A stretch of DNA of 64,000 nt from Leeuwenhoekiella parthenopeia (GCF_020782115.1 NZ_JAJGMW010000001.1:248001-312000); one strand, 5' to 3'; positions 8,564 to 18,283 are shown, numbered from the stretch's first letter. Notes: a model not told the origin generated them from the sequence alone. Numbers and translations: made by a program.

Positions 8564-9808
8564 TTATTCACTATTTACAACCCTCTTCTCCTGAATCAAC
8601 TTATCCAATTTACCCATATCCTTACTAAGCTTATCTTCCATAACCCTTGCGTAAATCTGAGTTGTAGATAGCTTCGTGTGTCCTAAAACTTTAGAAACGG
8701 TTTCTATAGGTACACCATTTGACAGCATAACCACCGTAGCGAAGGTGTGCCGGGCAGAGTGAAAGGTAATTTTCTTTCGAACTCCAATAGCCAGCATGAT
8801 ATCCTTCAAATACTTATTCATTTTCTGATTAGAGATCACAGGAAAGACCGCATTTGAATCCTCTAAAATATTATGTCCTCTATATTTCTTTAGAATCGTA
8901 TTTGCGGAGTGCAACAAGGGTATTTTAACCGACTGCTGGGTTTTCTCCCGCTTAGTATAAATCCAATCTTTACCGTCCATTCCCTTGACCAGTTGATCTG
9001 TGGTGAGTTCCTTTAAATCGATATATGATAAACCGGAGTAGCAAGAAAACAAAAACAGGTCTTTCACCCGTTCGAGCGATGCACTTTTGAAAAAAGTCTC
9101 TTCCAGTTTTTGCAATTCGCGTTCCGTTAAAAACTGGCGGTCATTCTTCTCAAATTTAAAAGAATAACTGTGGAATGGATTTTTAACCAACCATTCCAGT
9201 TTAATAGCCAAGTTCAGAAGCTTTTTAAAGCGTTCTAAGTGCTTCATCGTTCCATTTGGCCCACAGGGCTTCTGCCCTTTTTTGGGTTTAACCTTACGCA
9301 GGAAATCTTCAAATTCAGTTATGAATTGATAATTGATTTGCTTTAAGTATATATTATCGGTCTTCTTTATTTCTTTTAAGAACCGGGAAAGGTATTCCGC
9401 TGTAGTATAATAGTTCTTAAGCGTACCCCATTTGAGCACCCCATGCATTTTGCTATTATGATATTCCAAGATATCTAAAAGCGTCATATGATCTTCATCA
9501 AAACCTAAATAATAAGCTTTGATTCGATCAGCTGTTATGAGTGAGTCTTTATCCAAAAGCTTTTTATGGGCATCCAGCAACTTGGAGTAAACCTGGTCTA
9601 AATAACTGTTTAAATTTCTTGCTTTTGCTGTGGTTCCCCGGACTCTTCCCTTGGAAGGGTCCCAATCATTCACTGAAGTTTTTCGTTTTAAGCTCATTTC
9701 TGAGCATTTTCCATCTACGGTTATCCGGGCGTAAATAGACAATTCCTGTTTGTTCCGGTTTAATTTTCTAGTGAAGAATAATACGGAAAAAGTAGTAAAA
9801 TCAGGCAT
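8564..9808 (-). CDS. tyrosine recombinase/integrase (Bacteroidota mobile-element type)
   Basis: This 414-residue site-specific recombinase has an N-terminal arm-type DNA-binding domain (about 1-90), a SAM-like core-binding domain (about 105-210), and a C-terminal catalytic domain. The catalytic signature is visible: HSARHTFAT (about residue 350), LGHTKLSTTQIYARV with the nucleophilic Tyr (about 385), and a Lys-containing beta-hairpin (REKTQQSVKIPL). In the first box, YSGLSYIDLKEL replaces the classical TGLRxxEL Arg; this variant is common among integrases of Bacteroidota mobile elements. Such enzymes integrate and excise genomic islands or conjugative elements. No stop codons or frameshifts are seen, so it may be active. 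It reads away from a tRNA 3'-end-like sequence at 10025-10040, the normal arrangement at an island end. Confidence 0.95.
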   Translation of the reverse strand: MPDFTTFSVLFFTRKLNRNKQELSIYARITVDGKCSEMSLKRKTSVNDWDPSKGRVRGTTAKARNLNSYLDQVYSKLLDAHKKLLDKDSLITADRIKAYYLGFDEDHMTLLDILEYHNSKMHGVLKWGTLKNYYTTAEYLSRFLKEIKKTDNIYLKQINYQFITEFEDFLRKVKPKKGQKPCGPNGTMKHLERFKKLLNLAIKLEWLVKNPFHSYSFKFEKNDRQFLTERELQKLEETFFKSASLERVKDLFLFSCYSGLSYIDLKELTTDQLVKGMDGKDWIYTKREKTQQSVKIPLLHSANTILKKYRGHNILEDSNAVFPVISNQKMNKYLKDIMLAIGVRKKITFHSARHTFATVVMLSNGVPIETVSKVLGHTKLSTTQIYARVMEDKLSKDMGKLDKLIQEKRVVNSE

Positions 9809-9968
9809 TTCGAGCGTCTTTTAATGAAACATTAGTTTTTCAAAGACGAGAGTCAAACCTTTCAAAATGTCCTTCTAAGATAGTGAATCGAGCTTAAAAA
9901 TGTATTCACCGAATCATTCACTAAACTGCTTGATATCAAACCCTATCAATTGAAAGGGTATAAAATAA

Positions 9969-10002
9969 AAAAGCCTGTAAATCAATAGATTTACAGGCTT
10001 TT
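9969..10002. terminator. strong intrinsic terminator hairpin
   Basis: AAAAGCCTGTAAAT (9969-9982) pairs perfectly over 14 bp with ATTTACAGGCTTTT (9989-10002), leaving a 6-nt loop. On the minus strand it is followed by a run of Ts. It lies just after the tRNA-like 3' end, where a tRNA terminator would be, and could also end transcripts from the gene at 10198. Confidence 0.85.
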
Positions 10003-10024
10003 AGTTTCCACTTGTATGTGGTTC

Positions 10025-10040
10025 GTCGGGGTGGCAGGAT
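10025..10040 (-). other. tRNA 3'-end remnant, candidate attachment site
   Basis: The minus strand reads ATCCTGCCACCCCGAC. This is the form of the T-arm 3' half, acceptor strand and discriminator base of a tRNA such as flavobacterial tRNA-Pro. The expected upstream GGTTCGA and the remaining tRNA body are absent, so it is not a tRNA gene. Such 3'-end copies are left at att sites when tyrosine recombinases integrate into tRNA genes, and the integrase gene lies next to it in the expected orientation. Confidence 0.6.
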
Positions 10041-10197
10041 GATTTAAAAACCCTCCAACTCCTTTAATTATATGGTCTCACGAGTTATTCTACTTTCTGA
10101 ACTCACGATTAACTCACAAGTTTTGTAAGTTTATCTTTCTAAATCAATTTAAGAAAACTTACTGACTTTTCACTAAAATTTAAAATTATTCCCTTTA

Positions 10198-11331
10198 CTA
10201 AGGCATTGGAGGATTTCCACAATTATAATTTTTGTATTTATTTGTAGTATTACAAATTGATATGAACGAAATGGCCTGGCCTGATTTTGAATCTAAACTT
10301 GAATTAAAATAATCTGCTACATTAATATTTACATTTTTCCAAGTACCCTGTAGAGTGATATTATCATCACAATTTACAATAAAACCCTTGCTGTTATTAT
10401 TACTTGGCCTGAAATAAAGCCCGTCAATATTTATTGTCTTAGTTGCTGTTTGAGAATTATTATTTCTATTTAAACATTGTATTAGCGAAGCTCCATTTCT
10501 ACCGACATCACCAGTTATTAACAAATTTTCTATGGTTAAAGTATTATTACCACTAGTTGGCCCATTGTATCCATATTGAATTGGCATAGCATTTTGGACC
10601 AGATTAATTTCACAATTTCTTACAATTGTAGGAGCATCGCTATAATCACAAATTATATCATCACCTGTTTCAAAATAACAATTCTCAACTAAATCTGCAT
10701 TATGAACACCATCGCTATGATTTCCAAACCCCCCGCGGTCATCAATAAATCGAGAATTTTTAAGGGTCAACCTTGCTCCGGTAGCATAGTTAGCTCTACT
10801 GTGCCAACCTTTGGGATTTATACTGGTTAAATTGTCAATTATAAGATTGGTTCCATTACCACTGCTCAAAAATGCTGAGAATTCTCCGGCAGATACAGGT
10901 ATCAATCCACCAGTGCCCGAATATGCTTGTAGGTTAGTCCCAAAAACTTTCGATGAGAATTTATTCTCTCCTTGGATAATTACATTAGTTCCTGTCGCCA
11001 CATCGAATTGACCTTCAACACGAGTTTGCTTTTTAATAATTATTTTACTTACTGATGGAGGTACAAACCATCTAGTCTCCTGCCCCTGAGACCTATTTGG
11101 AAAATTAATTTTTCCACTAGATGTAAATGTGAGAATTCCGGTATTTGAATCAAAATTAGCGTTTCCTGTATAATTATTAATAAGTTGGTTGGGGCTCTGG
11201 GGAGTTAGAATGAGATTTGAAACCAAACTGTCATCAGAGGTTTCTTTTGAATATAAAGCAGTATCATCCTTATCACAGCTATAGAGAACAAGTAAGCAAA
11301 AAACAAGTGTGATTGATTTAAAATAATCCAT
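10198..11331 (-). CDS. beta-helix lipoprotein, GH28-like candidate polysaccharide-degrading enzyme
   Basis: I chose the ATG at 11331, which gives a 377-residue lipoprotein (MDYFKSITL..., lipobox LYSC). An ATG-less longer reading to 11373 would start inside the proposed promoter box. The body is a right-handed parallel beta-helix with repeated short strands. It carries GNHSDGV and CYFETGDDIICDYS about 15 residues apart, then NAMPIQYGYNG. Paired SDG and GDD Asp motifs are the layout of GH28-clan glycosidases, so hydrolase activity is plausible; a lyase cannot be excluded. It is a clear paralogue of the protein at 50614-51669 (shared GNHSDG, CYFETGDD, NAxPIQ). It is transcribed alone and lies at the left end of the right locus. 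Confidence 0.7.
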   Translation of the reverse strand: MDYFKSITLVFCLLVLYSCDKDDTALYSKETSDDSLVSNLILTPQSPNQLINNYTGNANFDSNTGILTFTSSGKINFPNRSQGQETRWFVPPSVSKIIIKKQTRVEGQFDVATGTNVIIQGENKFSSKVFGTNLQAYSGTGGLIPVSAGEFSAFLSSGNGTNLIIDNLTSINPKGWHSRANYATGARLTLKNSRFIDDRGGFGNHSDGVHNADLVENCYFETGDDIICDYSDAPTIVRNCEINLVQNAMPIQYGYNGPTSGNNTLTIENLLITGDVGRNGASLIQCLNRNNNSQTATKTINIDGLYFRPSNNNSKGFIVNCDDNITLQGTWKNVNINVADYFNSSLDSKSGQAISFISICNTTNKYKNYNCGNPPMP

Positions 11332-11370
11332 AATCAAATATTTTGAGGTTAATATTATATTGAACAGGAT

Positions 11371-11430
11371 CAAAATAAAATAGATTAAATCGAGTTTGTT
11401 TGCTCATCTTACCTAGACCCTTGTTGATTT
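11371..11430 (-). promoter_or_regulatory. candidate operator-promoter of the beta-helix gene at 10198-11331
   Basis: Plus-strand half-sites CTCATCT (11403-11409) and TTGATTT (11424-11430) are 21 bp apart. A -7-like box (CAAAATAA, 11371-11378; minus strand TTATTTTG, one mismatch to TAnnTTTG) lies 24 bp further on. The same 60-bp layout occurs at 19892, 46700 and 51709. This is the weakest of the four. Confidence 0.4.
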
Positions 11431-11597
11431 GATTAAAATCAATAGAGGAATAATATGTTTAGACATATACAAAACAGCTAGTAATAAGCTTAATAGTATA
11501 TATGAAAATAGTAAGTCTTATTATTAGTTAAACCAATTGAGGTAATTATAGCAGCCGCTTTCTAGTTAAAAGTTCCAGATAATTTAAAATCCGATAT

Positions 11598-12578
11598 TTA
11601 ATGTTTTAGAGTAAGGAAGTTTCCACTATCTTCCAAATCGAAGATTCTGGTGCGCTCTAAATTATTACCATTTGGCTGATGAAGAACCAATTTTAAATCT
11701 CCTTGGAAGGTCTTGAAAATCATTCCATGACCTCCGTTTTCATCAAAGATAAGTGGTTCTATCTGCTTCCAGGGTCCCTTTATGGAACCGGAAATAGAGG
11801 CAGCCTGTCCTAAAGCATAACCATTTTTACCAAAACTTGACCAAATCATCAGAAGCGTATTCTTTTTTGTCTTGTAAATAAAGCACCCGTCAGTAACATA
11901 ACCTCCTATTGTTTGATCAGATTTACGCATAAATCGTTCAACCCAATTCGCATCTGTCGCTTTAAATAAGGTTTTAGGATTTCCTTTCGCAGAAGATAGG
12001 TCGTCTTTAAGTCGAACAAGTTCTACGGTTCCTGTTCCAATTTGGGCCCACTCATGGCAGAAAATCATATATGGAACATCATGCTCAACCCAAAATGTCC
12101 CATCAAGACTCATCCAATCTTTAGGTGTTGCACTTCTCTTTCCAAAAGATCTAAAAGGCCCGAATGGGCTTTTAGATTTTAATATTTGGGTCCATCGTCT
12201 TGGCTGCTTTTCCCCTTGTTTGGTATTATCTATTTTTTCATGAGAAGTAAGAGTCACAAACATATAATATTGACCTCGATAAAAATGAACTTCCGGAGCC
12301 CAAATCTGTAAATCTTCACGAGGGTAATCTTCGGCTGAAAATACTGTCTTAGGACCTTCCCAACTCGTTAGGTTTTTGCTAGTATAAACTTCAACTCCTT
12401 TTATACTATCATTATTAGATAAGCGGTTTCCGGTCTGTACGTAAAGATAGTAGGTACTTGAATTAGTATCCGGTAAAATAAATGGATCTCTAACCCGAAT
12501 ATTATTTAAGTTCTGTTGACTAAAACCAAACAAACTCATAAAAAAAAAGGCAAATAAGTTTAAAATCCTAAGTGACAT
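11598..12578 (-). CDS. GH43-type glycosidase, secreted
   Basis: This 326-residue single-domain enzyme has a signal peptide (MSLRILNLFAFFFMSLFGFSQ). It shows the GH43 five-bladed propeller pattern: VRDPFIL with the base Asp (about 29), IWAPEVHFYRGQYYMF (about 92), SLDGTFWVEHDVPYMI with the pKa-modulating Asp, and the likely acid Glu in FCHEWAQ. Family members are alpha-L-arabinofuranosidases, beta-xylosidases or galactanases; specificity cannot be read here. Its start codon lies inside the 3' end of the hybrid regulator gene (11-bp overlap), so the two are translationally coupled. It is the last gene of the sulfatase-GH27-regulator operon. Confidence 0.85.
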   Translation of the reverse strand: MSLRILNLFAFFFMSLFGFSQQNLNNIRVRDPFILPDTNSSTYYLYVQTGNRLSNNDSIKGVEVYTSKNLTSWEGPKTVFSAEDYPREDLQIWAPEVHFYRGQYYMFVTLTSHEKIDNTKQGEKQPRRWTQILKSKSPFGPFRSFGKRSATPKDWMSLDGTFWVEHDVPYMIFCHEWAQIGTGTVELVRLKDDLSSAKGNPKTLFKATDANWVERFMRKSDQTIGGYVTDGCFIYKTKKNTLLMIWSSFGKNGYALGQAASISGSIKGPWKQIEPLIFDENGGHGMIFKTFQGDLKLVLHQPNGNNLERTRIFDLEDSGNFLTLKH

Positions 12579-15500
12579 CGTGCCCCTTTTTAGTGCTTAC
12601 ATCATTCACAAATTGTGAGGGAGTTTTACCATATTCTTTTTTGAATATTTTAGTGAAATAGGATTGACTTTGGATACCTACTCTATACATAGCTTCAGCA
12701 ACTGTCACCTCCTCTGTAAGTAAAATTTCCGCTGCCTTTTTAACACGTATCTCTCGAATGAGCTCAACGGCTGTTTTATTGGTTGTAGCTTTAATTTTGT
12801 TGTAAATATTTGTTCTACTCATATTCAGTAATTCTGATAGGGAAGAAACATCAAAATTATTATCCTCTAAATTTTCAATTATAGTTTGGGTTAACTCTTG
12901 GACGAATTCATTTTCCTTTGATTTTTCAGTCATTGAATACGACTCTACAAACGTATCTTTAACAATACTTTCCTTTAGACTCAAACGGTTTGATAGAATA
13001 TTTTGAACATTAATTTTAAGCACATCAATACTAAAAGGTTTTGATATATATAGATCAGCCTTAGCTTGTGCTGCTTCTAGCTGTTTTTCAATAGATAGGT
13101 TTGAGGTGAGTAAGATAAAAGGTATATTCTCATATTTCTTAGTTGTTTTTACCCATTTACAAAGTTCAATTCCGTCGGTTACTGGCATAACTATATCACT
13201 TATCACAACATTAATAATATTGTTTTCTATAATTTGTATAGCTTGCTTACCATTTTCAGCCTCAAAAACTGTAAAATCATCCTGAAGATTTTCCTTAATA
13301 AAGAACCTAAGCTCTTTATTATCTTCCACAACAAGTAAAGAACCTTTTCCATAAGAATTCCCAATATTGTGGATGAAATTTGGGGTGTCGTAAATAGGAC
13401 TTAGCGATGATTTGGATAATTGTACCTGTGGCTCTTGTAATTCTTCAGCTTCTAAATGTTTAATGAAAGGAATACCAATATAAAAACAAGTTCCTACTTG
13501 CTCCGAGCTTTTTACAATTAGCTCCCCGTTTTGTAACATTACTAGACTTTTAACAAGCGAAAGACCAACTCCTGAACCTTGAGATTCTAATGAATCTATC
13601 TTGTCATTATGAAAAAAGCGGTCAAAAATATGATTCATTTCCTTTTCTGATATTCCCTTTCCAGTGTCATAAATTTTTAACCAAATCAACTCTGAATTTA
13701 AGTTGTTATACGATAAACGTGTAGCATTTTTAAGGTTTTTTTCTTGATCCAGATTTTTTAGAATGTGAATTCCCACTTCTCCCCCATCATCCGTAAACTT
13801 AAAAGCATTGCCTAGTATATTGTACGCTATTTTTTCAACTACTGTCCGGTCAAACCAAAAGTTCTCCAGGTTAATAGTTTCTTTAAATATCAACTTGATA
13901 TTTCGCAAAGCGGCAAACTCTTCAAAGCTTTCATAGACATCCTTAAGTACCTTATTGAGATTTTCTTTTTTGAATTGTAACTTGTACGCTTTAGTCTCTA
14001 TCTTCTGAAAATCCATTAATTCATTTATGAGACGTAGCATCCGCTTAGTATTTTTGAGCATATGACTATAATATCTGTCTCTTTTACGATTTCCTACATT
14101 GCCTTTCAGTAATTCTTCAAGCGGATTTATAATTAATGTTAGTGGTGTTCTAAATTCGTGAGAAATATTTGTAAAAAACTGAAGACGCATTTTATGGATT
14201 TTATCTTCCTGTTTTTTCTCCAAAATAGAAATGTCGTAAGCTCTTTTAAGCAAAATCCATCTTGAAGCTAGATATAGCATTAAAATACCAATTAAGACAT
14301 AAAATACCTTCGCATACACTGAAAGCCAAAATGGTGGAGTAATGACCAATGATAAGTTTTTAGTCTTATTAGACCAGTAATTATCTGTGTTTGTAGCGTT
14401 TACTTTAAAACTATATTTTCCATAAGGAAGGTTTGCATAAGTTGCCTGTGGTGCGCTATTATTTATATATATCCAATCTTCGTCATATCCTTCAAGCTTA
14501 TAACGAAATGTAGTATTCTTTGCATTGGCATAATTCAAACTACTGAAGTAAAAAGTAAAATTATTTTGGTCGCTTTGAAGTTTTAATTCATTGATATTGT
14601 TAATCTGTTGATCTAAAATATTGGTATCGTCTCCCGGTCTTATCAAATCATTATTTACAGCAATACCCGATAATACAATTGAAGCTTGAGTTGTATCTGT
14701 TTTTATTTCATTTGGAAGAAAATACGTGAGTCCGTGTGTTCCTCCAAAGTAAAGTTTTCCGCTTGCCCCGTGATGACTGGCTCCAATTTTAAAACTATTA
14801 CCTTGTAGACCATCCTCAACAGTAAATGCAGATATATTTTTTGTTTTAATATCGTAACGCGTAATACCTCGACCTCCAACCCATAATACTTTATTATCAT
14901 CTAAGATCAAGGATTCAACATCCTGACTAATTAAATTTGACTTATTGTTAATTCTCAAAGCTTTGTAACCTAAATCATTTTTTTGATTTAGGATGAGCTT
15001 ATTAAGTCCCCCTCCTATCGTGCCGACATATAAAATACTATCGTTGAGCCGCTCTACTGGCCAAACATAATTAGATGATAGTGATGTACTATCTCCATTA
15101 GTTCCCTTGTAATGTATTATGGAATCAATTTCACCATTAAAATCTAAATAGATGTGATTCAATCCTTCTACTGTTGAGACCAATATTTCACGTCTTAGGG
15201 AATCGGTTTTAATTTCAGTAATTTCATTAGAAGTTAATCCAAAAGGTTCTCCTAATTGAGTCTTATAAATTTTATCGATATGTAAATTTTCGTCAGTTAG
15301 GGTAATTTTGTTTAGACCATTAAACCAAGATCCTGCCCAAATAGCTCCAAATTTATCCTCGGCAATTGAAAAAATTGTATTGTCAGATAATCGATGATGC
15401 TCAATTGGTGAAAGTGCATTTAAATGACGTGTTCTTCCTGATCGCGTATCTATAATACTTATTCCTTTTGTAGTACCCACCCATAATCTTTTTTTAGAAT

Positions 15501-16815
15501 CATATAATAATGACCGTATACTATTACTTATAATTGAATTCGGATCATTTTTACTATGCTGAAAAGATTTAAAACTATTTTTATCAAAATCATAATATAC
15601 TAACCCATCTCGTTCAGAACCCAACCAAATATTACCTTTTTCGTCCTCTGTAACAGCCCTGATGTAATTTGGAGCATAATTATTTTCTCTAGAAAATGGA
15701 ATATTGGTTAATAAATTAAATCGCTTTTGATTAAGATTGATGAGATTGACCCCAGAACCAAAGAAAGTTATCCAAATATTGCCAGTGCCATCAGCGTAAA
15801 AGCTATTTATACGCTTTCCCGAAAGGCGGCTGCTCTCATTACCACGATCATCGGAATAAAAATTATAAGTTATTTTATTATTTTGTTTACTGACCAGTTC
15901 AATCAATCCATAATCAGTACCTATCCATACCTTCCCATTCTTAGAACTATAAATAGCACTAATATGAAAATTTTCATCTGAGTCAAGATCAAAGGCTCTA
16001 CGCACTTCACGGTCAAAACCATCAATGGGATTGACTCTTATTTTACCATCGTCTAAGCTATAAAGATCAGCTTTTAATAGTGTGTTAGTTCCACCTAACC
16101 ACATTTCAGTTTTTGAGTTGGTAAAAACAGTAGTAAAATCCTGAAAGATTTTTCCATCTAGATTTTGAACCTCAATTGGTTTGATCCTTATTTGTCTTCC
16201 CTGATCTTCAGTTTCAATTTTGAAAAGACCTCTTGGAGTAGTTAACCAAATATTACCTAGAAAGTCCTGTGATAGACTGTTTACGATACCGAGAAAATCT
16301 GGCACATTGATTTTCTTTTCGTTTAATACAATTCGATTTTGACTAAAATTAAATTTAAAAGCATAAACTTTTTTATCGATGATGACATAAACTAAATCCT
16401 TGACAATAAGAATATTTCCTACTTTAGTTCTTGTTATATCTTCTTCATTTATCAAATTCCAGCTAATATTTTCAAACTGCTCAGTACGCGTATTGAATGC
16501 AGCCAGACCTCCTTGAGTAGCGAGAATCAAATGTTCATTAATACGTGCTAAGTCGCTAATTCGATTAATATAAGCCTTAGATAAAGTATTTACGTTATTA
16601 GTGAAAAGACGCAAATTGTATCCGTCATACTTATTAAGACCTCCGTAAGTGCCTATCCATATAAAACCGTTTTCATCCTTAATTACAGAAGTTGCATCAG
16701 TATGTGCCAAACCTTCGTTCACTCCAATTTTCTTGAATTTAAATAGGTAATCCTGCCCCTGAACGGAATTAAGAAATAACCAAAAAACAGATAGAACAAT
16801 GAGCTTTCTAGGCAT
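12568..16815 (-). CDS. hybrid two-component system sensor/regulator (HTCS)
   Basis: 1415 residues carry an entire signalling pathway. After a signal peptide come two seven-bladed propellers built of Reg_prop repeats (about 25-740; GFIWIGTYGGLNKYDGYN, GKVWIGTDYGLIEL), a Y_Y_Y domain (about 755-830), and one membrane helix (about 838-862). Then follow a HisKA domain (NISHEFRTPLTL, His about 886), a HATPase (NAFKFTDDGG, DTGKGIS, GSGVGLSLV), a receiver domain (VVISDIVMP, Asp about 1208; SKPF) and a C-terminal AraC helix-turn-helix (about 1310-1405). HTCS proteins sense oligosaccharides in the periplasm and activate their PUL. It sits 19 bp after the GH27 gene and overlaps the next GH43 gene. It is the best candidate regulator for the right locus. 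Confidence 0.97.
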   Translation of the reverse strand: MPRKLIVLSVFWLFLNSVQGQDYLFKFKKIGVNEGLAHTDATSVIKDENGFIWIGTYGGLNKYDGYNLRLFTNNVNTLSKAYINRISDLARINEHLILATQGGLAAFNTRTEQFENISWNLINEEDITRTKVGNILIVKDLVYVIIDKKVYAFKFNFSQNRIVLNEKKINVPDFLGIVNSLSQDFLGNIWLTTPRGLFKIETEDQGRQIRIKPIEVQNLDGKIFQDFTTVFTNSKTEMWLGGTNTLLKADLYSLDDGKIRVNPIDGFDREVRRAFDLDSDENFHISAIYSSKNGKVWIGTDYGLIELVSKQNNKITYNFYSDDRGNESSRLSGKRINSFYADGTGNIWITFFGSGVNLINLNQKRFNLLTNIPFSRENNYAPNYIRAVTEDEKGNIWLGSERDGLVYYDFDKNSFKSFQHSKNDPNSIISNSIRSLLYDSKKRLWVGTTKGISIIDTRSGRTRHLNALSPIEHHRLSDNTIFSIAEDKFGAIWAGSWFNGLNKITLTDENLHIDKIYKTQLGEPFGLTSNEITEIKTDSLRREILVSTVEGLNHIYLDFNGEIDSIIHYKGTNGDSTSLSSNYVWPVERLNDSILYVGTIGGGLNKLILNQKNDLGYKALRINNKSNLISQDVESLILDDNKVLWVGGRGITRYDIKTKNISAFTVEDGLQGNSFKIGASHHGASGKLYFGGTHGLTYFLPNEIKTDTTQASIVLSGIAVNNDLIRPGDDTNILDQQINNINELKLQSDQNNFTFYFSSLNYANAKNTTFRYKLEGYDEDWIYINNSAPQATYANLPYGKYSFKVNATNTDNYWSNKTKNLSLVITPPFWLSVYAKVFYVLIGILMLYLASRWILLKRAYDISILEKKQEDKIHKMRLQFFTNISHEFRTPLTLIINPLEELLKGNVGNRKRDRYYSHMLKNTKRMLRLINELMDFQKIETKAYKLQFKKENLNKVLKDVYESFEEFAALRNIKLIFKETINLENFWFDRTVVEKIAYNILGNAFKFTDDGGEVGIHILKNLDQEKNLKNATRLSYNNLNSELIWLKIYDTGKGISEKEMNHIFDRFFHNDKIDSLESQGSGVGLSLVKSLVMLQNGELIVKSSEQVGTCFYIGIPFIKHLEAEELQEPQVQLSKSSLSPIYDTPNFIHNIGNSYGKGSLLVVEDNKELRFFIKENLQDDFTVFEAENGKQAIQIIENNIINVVISDIVMPVTDGIELCKWVKTTKKYENIPFILLTSNLSIEKQLEAAQAKADLYISKPFSIDVLKINVQNILSNRLSLKESIVKDTFVESYSMTEKSKENEFVQELTQTIIENLEDNNFDVSSLSELLNMSRTNIYNKIKATTNKTAVELIREIRVKKAAEILLTEEVTVAEAMYRVGIQSQSYFTKIFKKEYGKTPSQFVNDVSTKKGHDVT

Positions 16816-16834
16816 GAAAAATAAATATGTGTAA

Positions 16835-18283
16835 TTACAATTTAGTTAATCTAAATATTTTTCCACCGTGAGGAGCAATTTTAGCACTTAATACTTGATT
16901 TACATTTTCTAAATATTTCCCTTCCCATAAGTCTTTTACTTTAAAAGTACCTCTAAGAGATTCATCTTCGAGATTAAAAGAAATAGTTTCAGGTTGATCC
17001 GCCAGATTGAATAGAGCTATAAATCTATCTCCATTAGCTGGGTCAGTTGCAATCCAAATTGCTTCGTTATTATGTTTGATTACTTGACGATTGTCTACAC
17101 TATGCTGATTTACATAAATGACATCTCTGTTCTTAAGAAATTTCATTGTGCTTTCGGGAGTTGAAAGCAGATCACCTCCCATCATAAGAGGTGACTTTGC
17201 TATACTCCATAAAGTCATCAAAGTATAATGTTCCGGTTCTGTAAAATTAGACATGCGCTCTTTACCGTGGGGTCTATCATTTAGTGATAATTTACCAATA
17301 GGTAACATATCACCATCTGGCCAATGACCCGGGCCTATAAATGGGGACCAAGCATTTAGTAAATCAAAATTGTGCTCTAAAGATTCCCAATTGTCCCAAA
17401 AATCTGCTGAAATTCGCCACATATTTGCATTTTCAATAAGGTGAGGCGCTCTTGAAACGGGTGCTTCGCCGCAAGAAAGGCTTAAAATCATTGGTCTTCC
17501 AGACTTCTCTATTGCTTTATGAATCATTTCAATCTCCTCATCGTGATAAGGAGGGAACATAGTATCATCTGCTTTTATGAAATCAACTCCCCACTCAGCA
17601 TAAAGTTTAAAAAGTGAGTCATAATATTCCTGAGCCCCTTCTTTAGAACCGTCTACACCATACATATGATTGCACCAGTTACAAGTATCAAAAGGTTCTG
17701 CTATATCCTTAGCAGTCATATTTGTACCCATTATGGGAGTAGCCTGAAAAGCGGCAACGCGATGAATCCCACGCATAATATGAATTCCAAATTTCAATCC
17801 TTTATTGTGAACATAATCAGCTATAGGTTTGAATCCTTTGCCCCCTGCAGCAGAAGGAAAGCGCTCAACAGCAGGAATCAACCTTCCAAACTCATCCATA
17901 TTAGTGTATTCCGGATATAATGGGCTACCATCATCATTATAACGAATATTAGGGTGACCTTTTCGCCTTGGTGTATCCCAGTTTCCGGGATTTGGGTGCC
18001 ACCAGATATAGTCAATAACAGCATACTCCCATCCATACTCTTTAAGGTTTTCAGCCATATAATCAACGGTAGCCTTAAATTCTTCTTCGTTTATCCGACA
18101 ATCGTATGCATCAAAGCTATTCCAACCCATAGGAGGCGTCGCTGCCAATTCAAATTCAGTATCTACAGATATATTTTTTTCTACAGATTTACTCGTATTT
18201 GCCGTCTGTGACGAAATTTCTGAATCTACACAAGATGTAAGTACGCCTAAGCAAAGAATTATTATAAATTTAATTTTATTCAT
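16835..18283 (-). CDS. GH27-like alpha-galactosidase family lipoprotein
   Basis: 482 residues with a lipobox (LTSC, Cys18), then a GH27 (beta/alpha)8 barrel. Landmarks are TPPMGWNSFDAYDC (about 50), YAVIDYIWW, GLKFGIHIMRG, GVDFIKADDTM with the expected nucleophile Asp (about 237), and WRISADFWDNW with the expected acid/base Asp (about 293). A short beta-sandwich follows. GH27 enzymes are mostly alpha-galactosidases, with some beta-L-arabinopyranosidases and alpha-N-acetylgalactosaminidases. This protein and the one at 26596-27978 are close paralogues with different anchoring: this one is a lipoprotein, the other a cleaved signal-peptide protein. It lies between the sulfatase (18-bp gap) and the HTCS gene (19-bp gap) in one operon. 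Confidence 0.9.
   Translation of the reverse strand: MNKIKFIIILCLGVLTSCVDSEISSQTANTSKSVEKNISVDTEFELAATPPMGWNSFDAYDCRINEEEFKATVDYMAENLKEYGWEYAVIDYIWWHPNPGNWDTPRRKGHPNIRYNDDGSPLYPEYTNMDEFGRLIPAVERFPSAAGGKGFKPIADYVHNKGLKFGIHIMRGIHRVAAFQATPIMGTNMTAKDIAEPFDTCNWCNHMYGVDGSKEGAQEYYDSLFKLYAEWGVDFIKADDTMFPPYHDEEIEMIHKAIEKSGRPMILSLSCGEAPVSRAPHLIENANMWRISADFWDNWESLEHNFDLLNAWSPFIGPGHWPDGDMLPIGKLSLNDRPHGKERMSNFTEPEHYTLMTLWSIAKSPLMMGGDLLSTPESTMKFLKNRDVIYVNQHSVDNRQVIKHNNEAIWIATDPANGDRFIALFNLADQPETISFNLEDESLRGTFKVKDLWEGKYLENVNQVLSAKIAPHGGKIFRLTKL

Larger units (their letters stand above)
9809..10197. other. 389-bp junction region between integrase and right-hand locus
   Basis: No gene is seen. The region holds a strong hairpin (9969-10002), a tRNA 3'-end-like stretch (10025-10040), and three CTCACRA-type direct repeats at about 10076-10119 (TCTCACGAG, ACTCACGAT, ACTCACAAG). 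These could be integrase arm-binding sites; that reading is speculative. Confidence 0.5.

Noticed and set aside
10025-10100. Possible complete tRNA gene
   Set aside because: Only the 3' terminal 16 bases fit; no anticodon or D-arm can be found in the adjoining sequence.
11332-11373. Longer N-terminus of the beta-helix lipoprotein starting at 11373
   Set aside because: The added residues disturb the lipoprotein signal, and the region overlaps the proposed promoter; the ATG at 11331 gives a standard lipobox.
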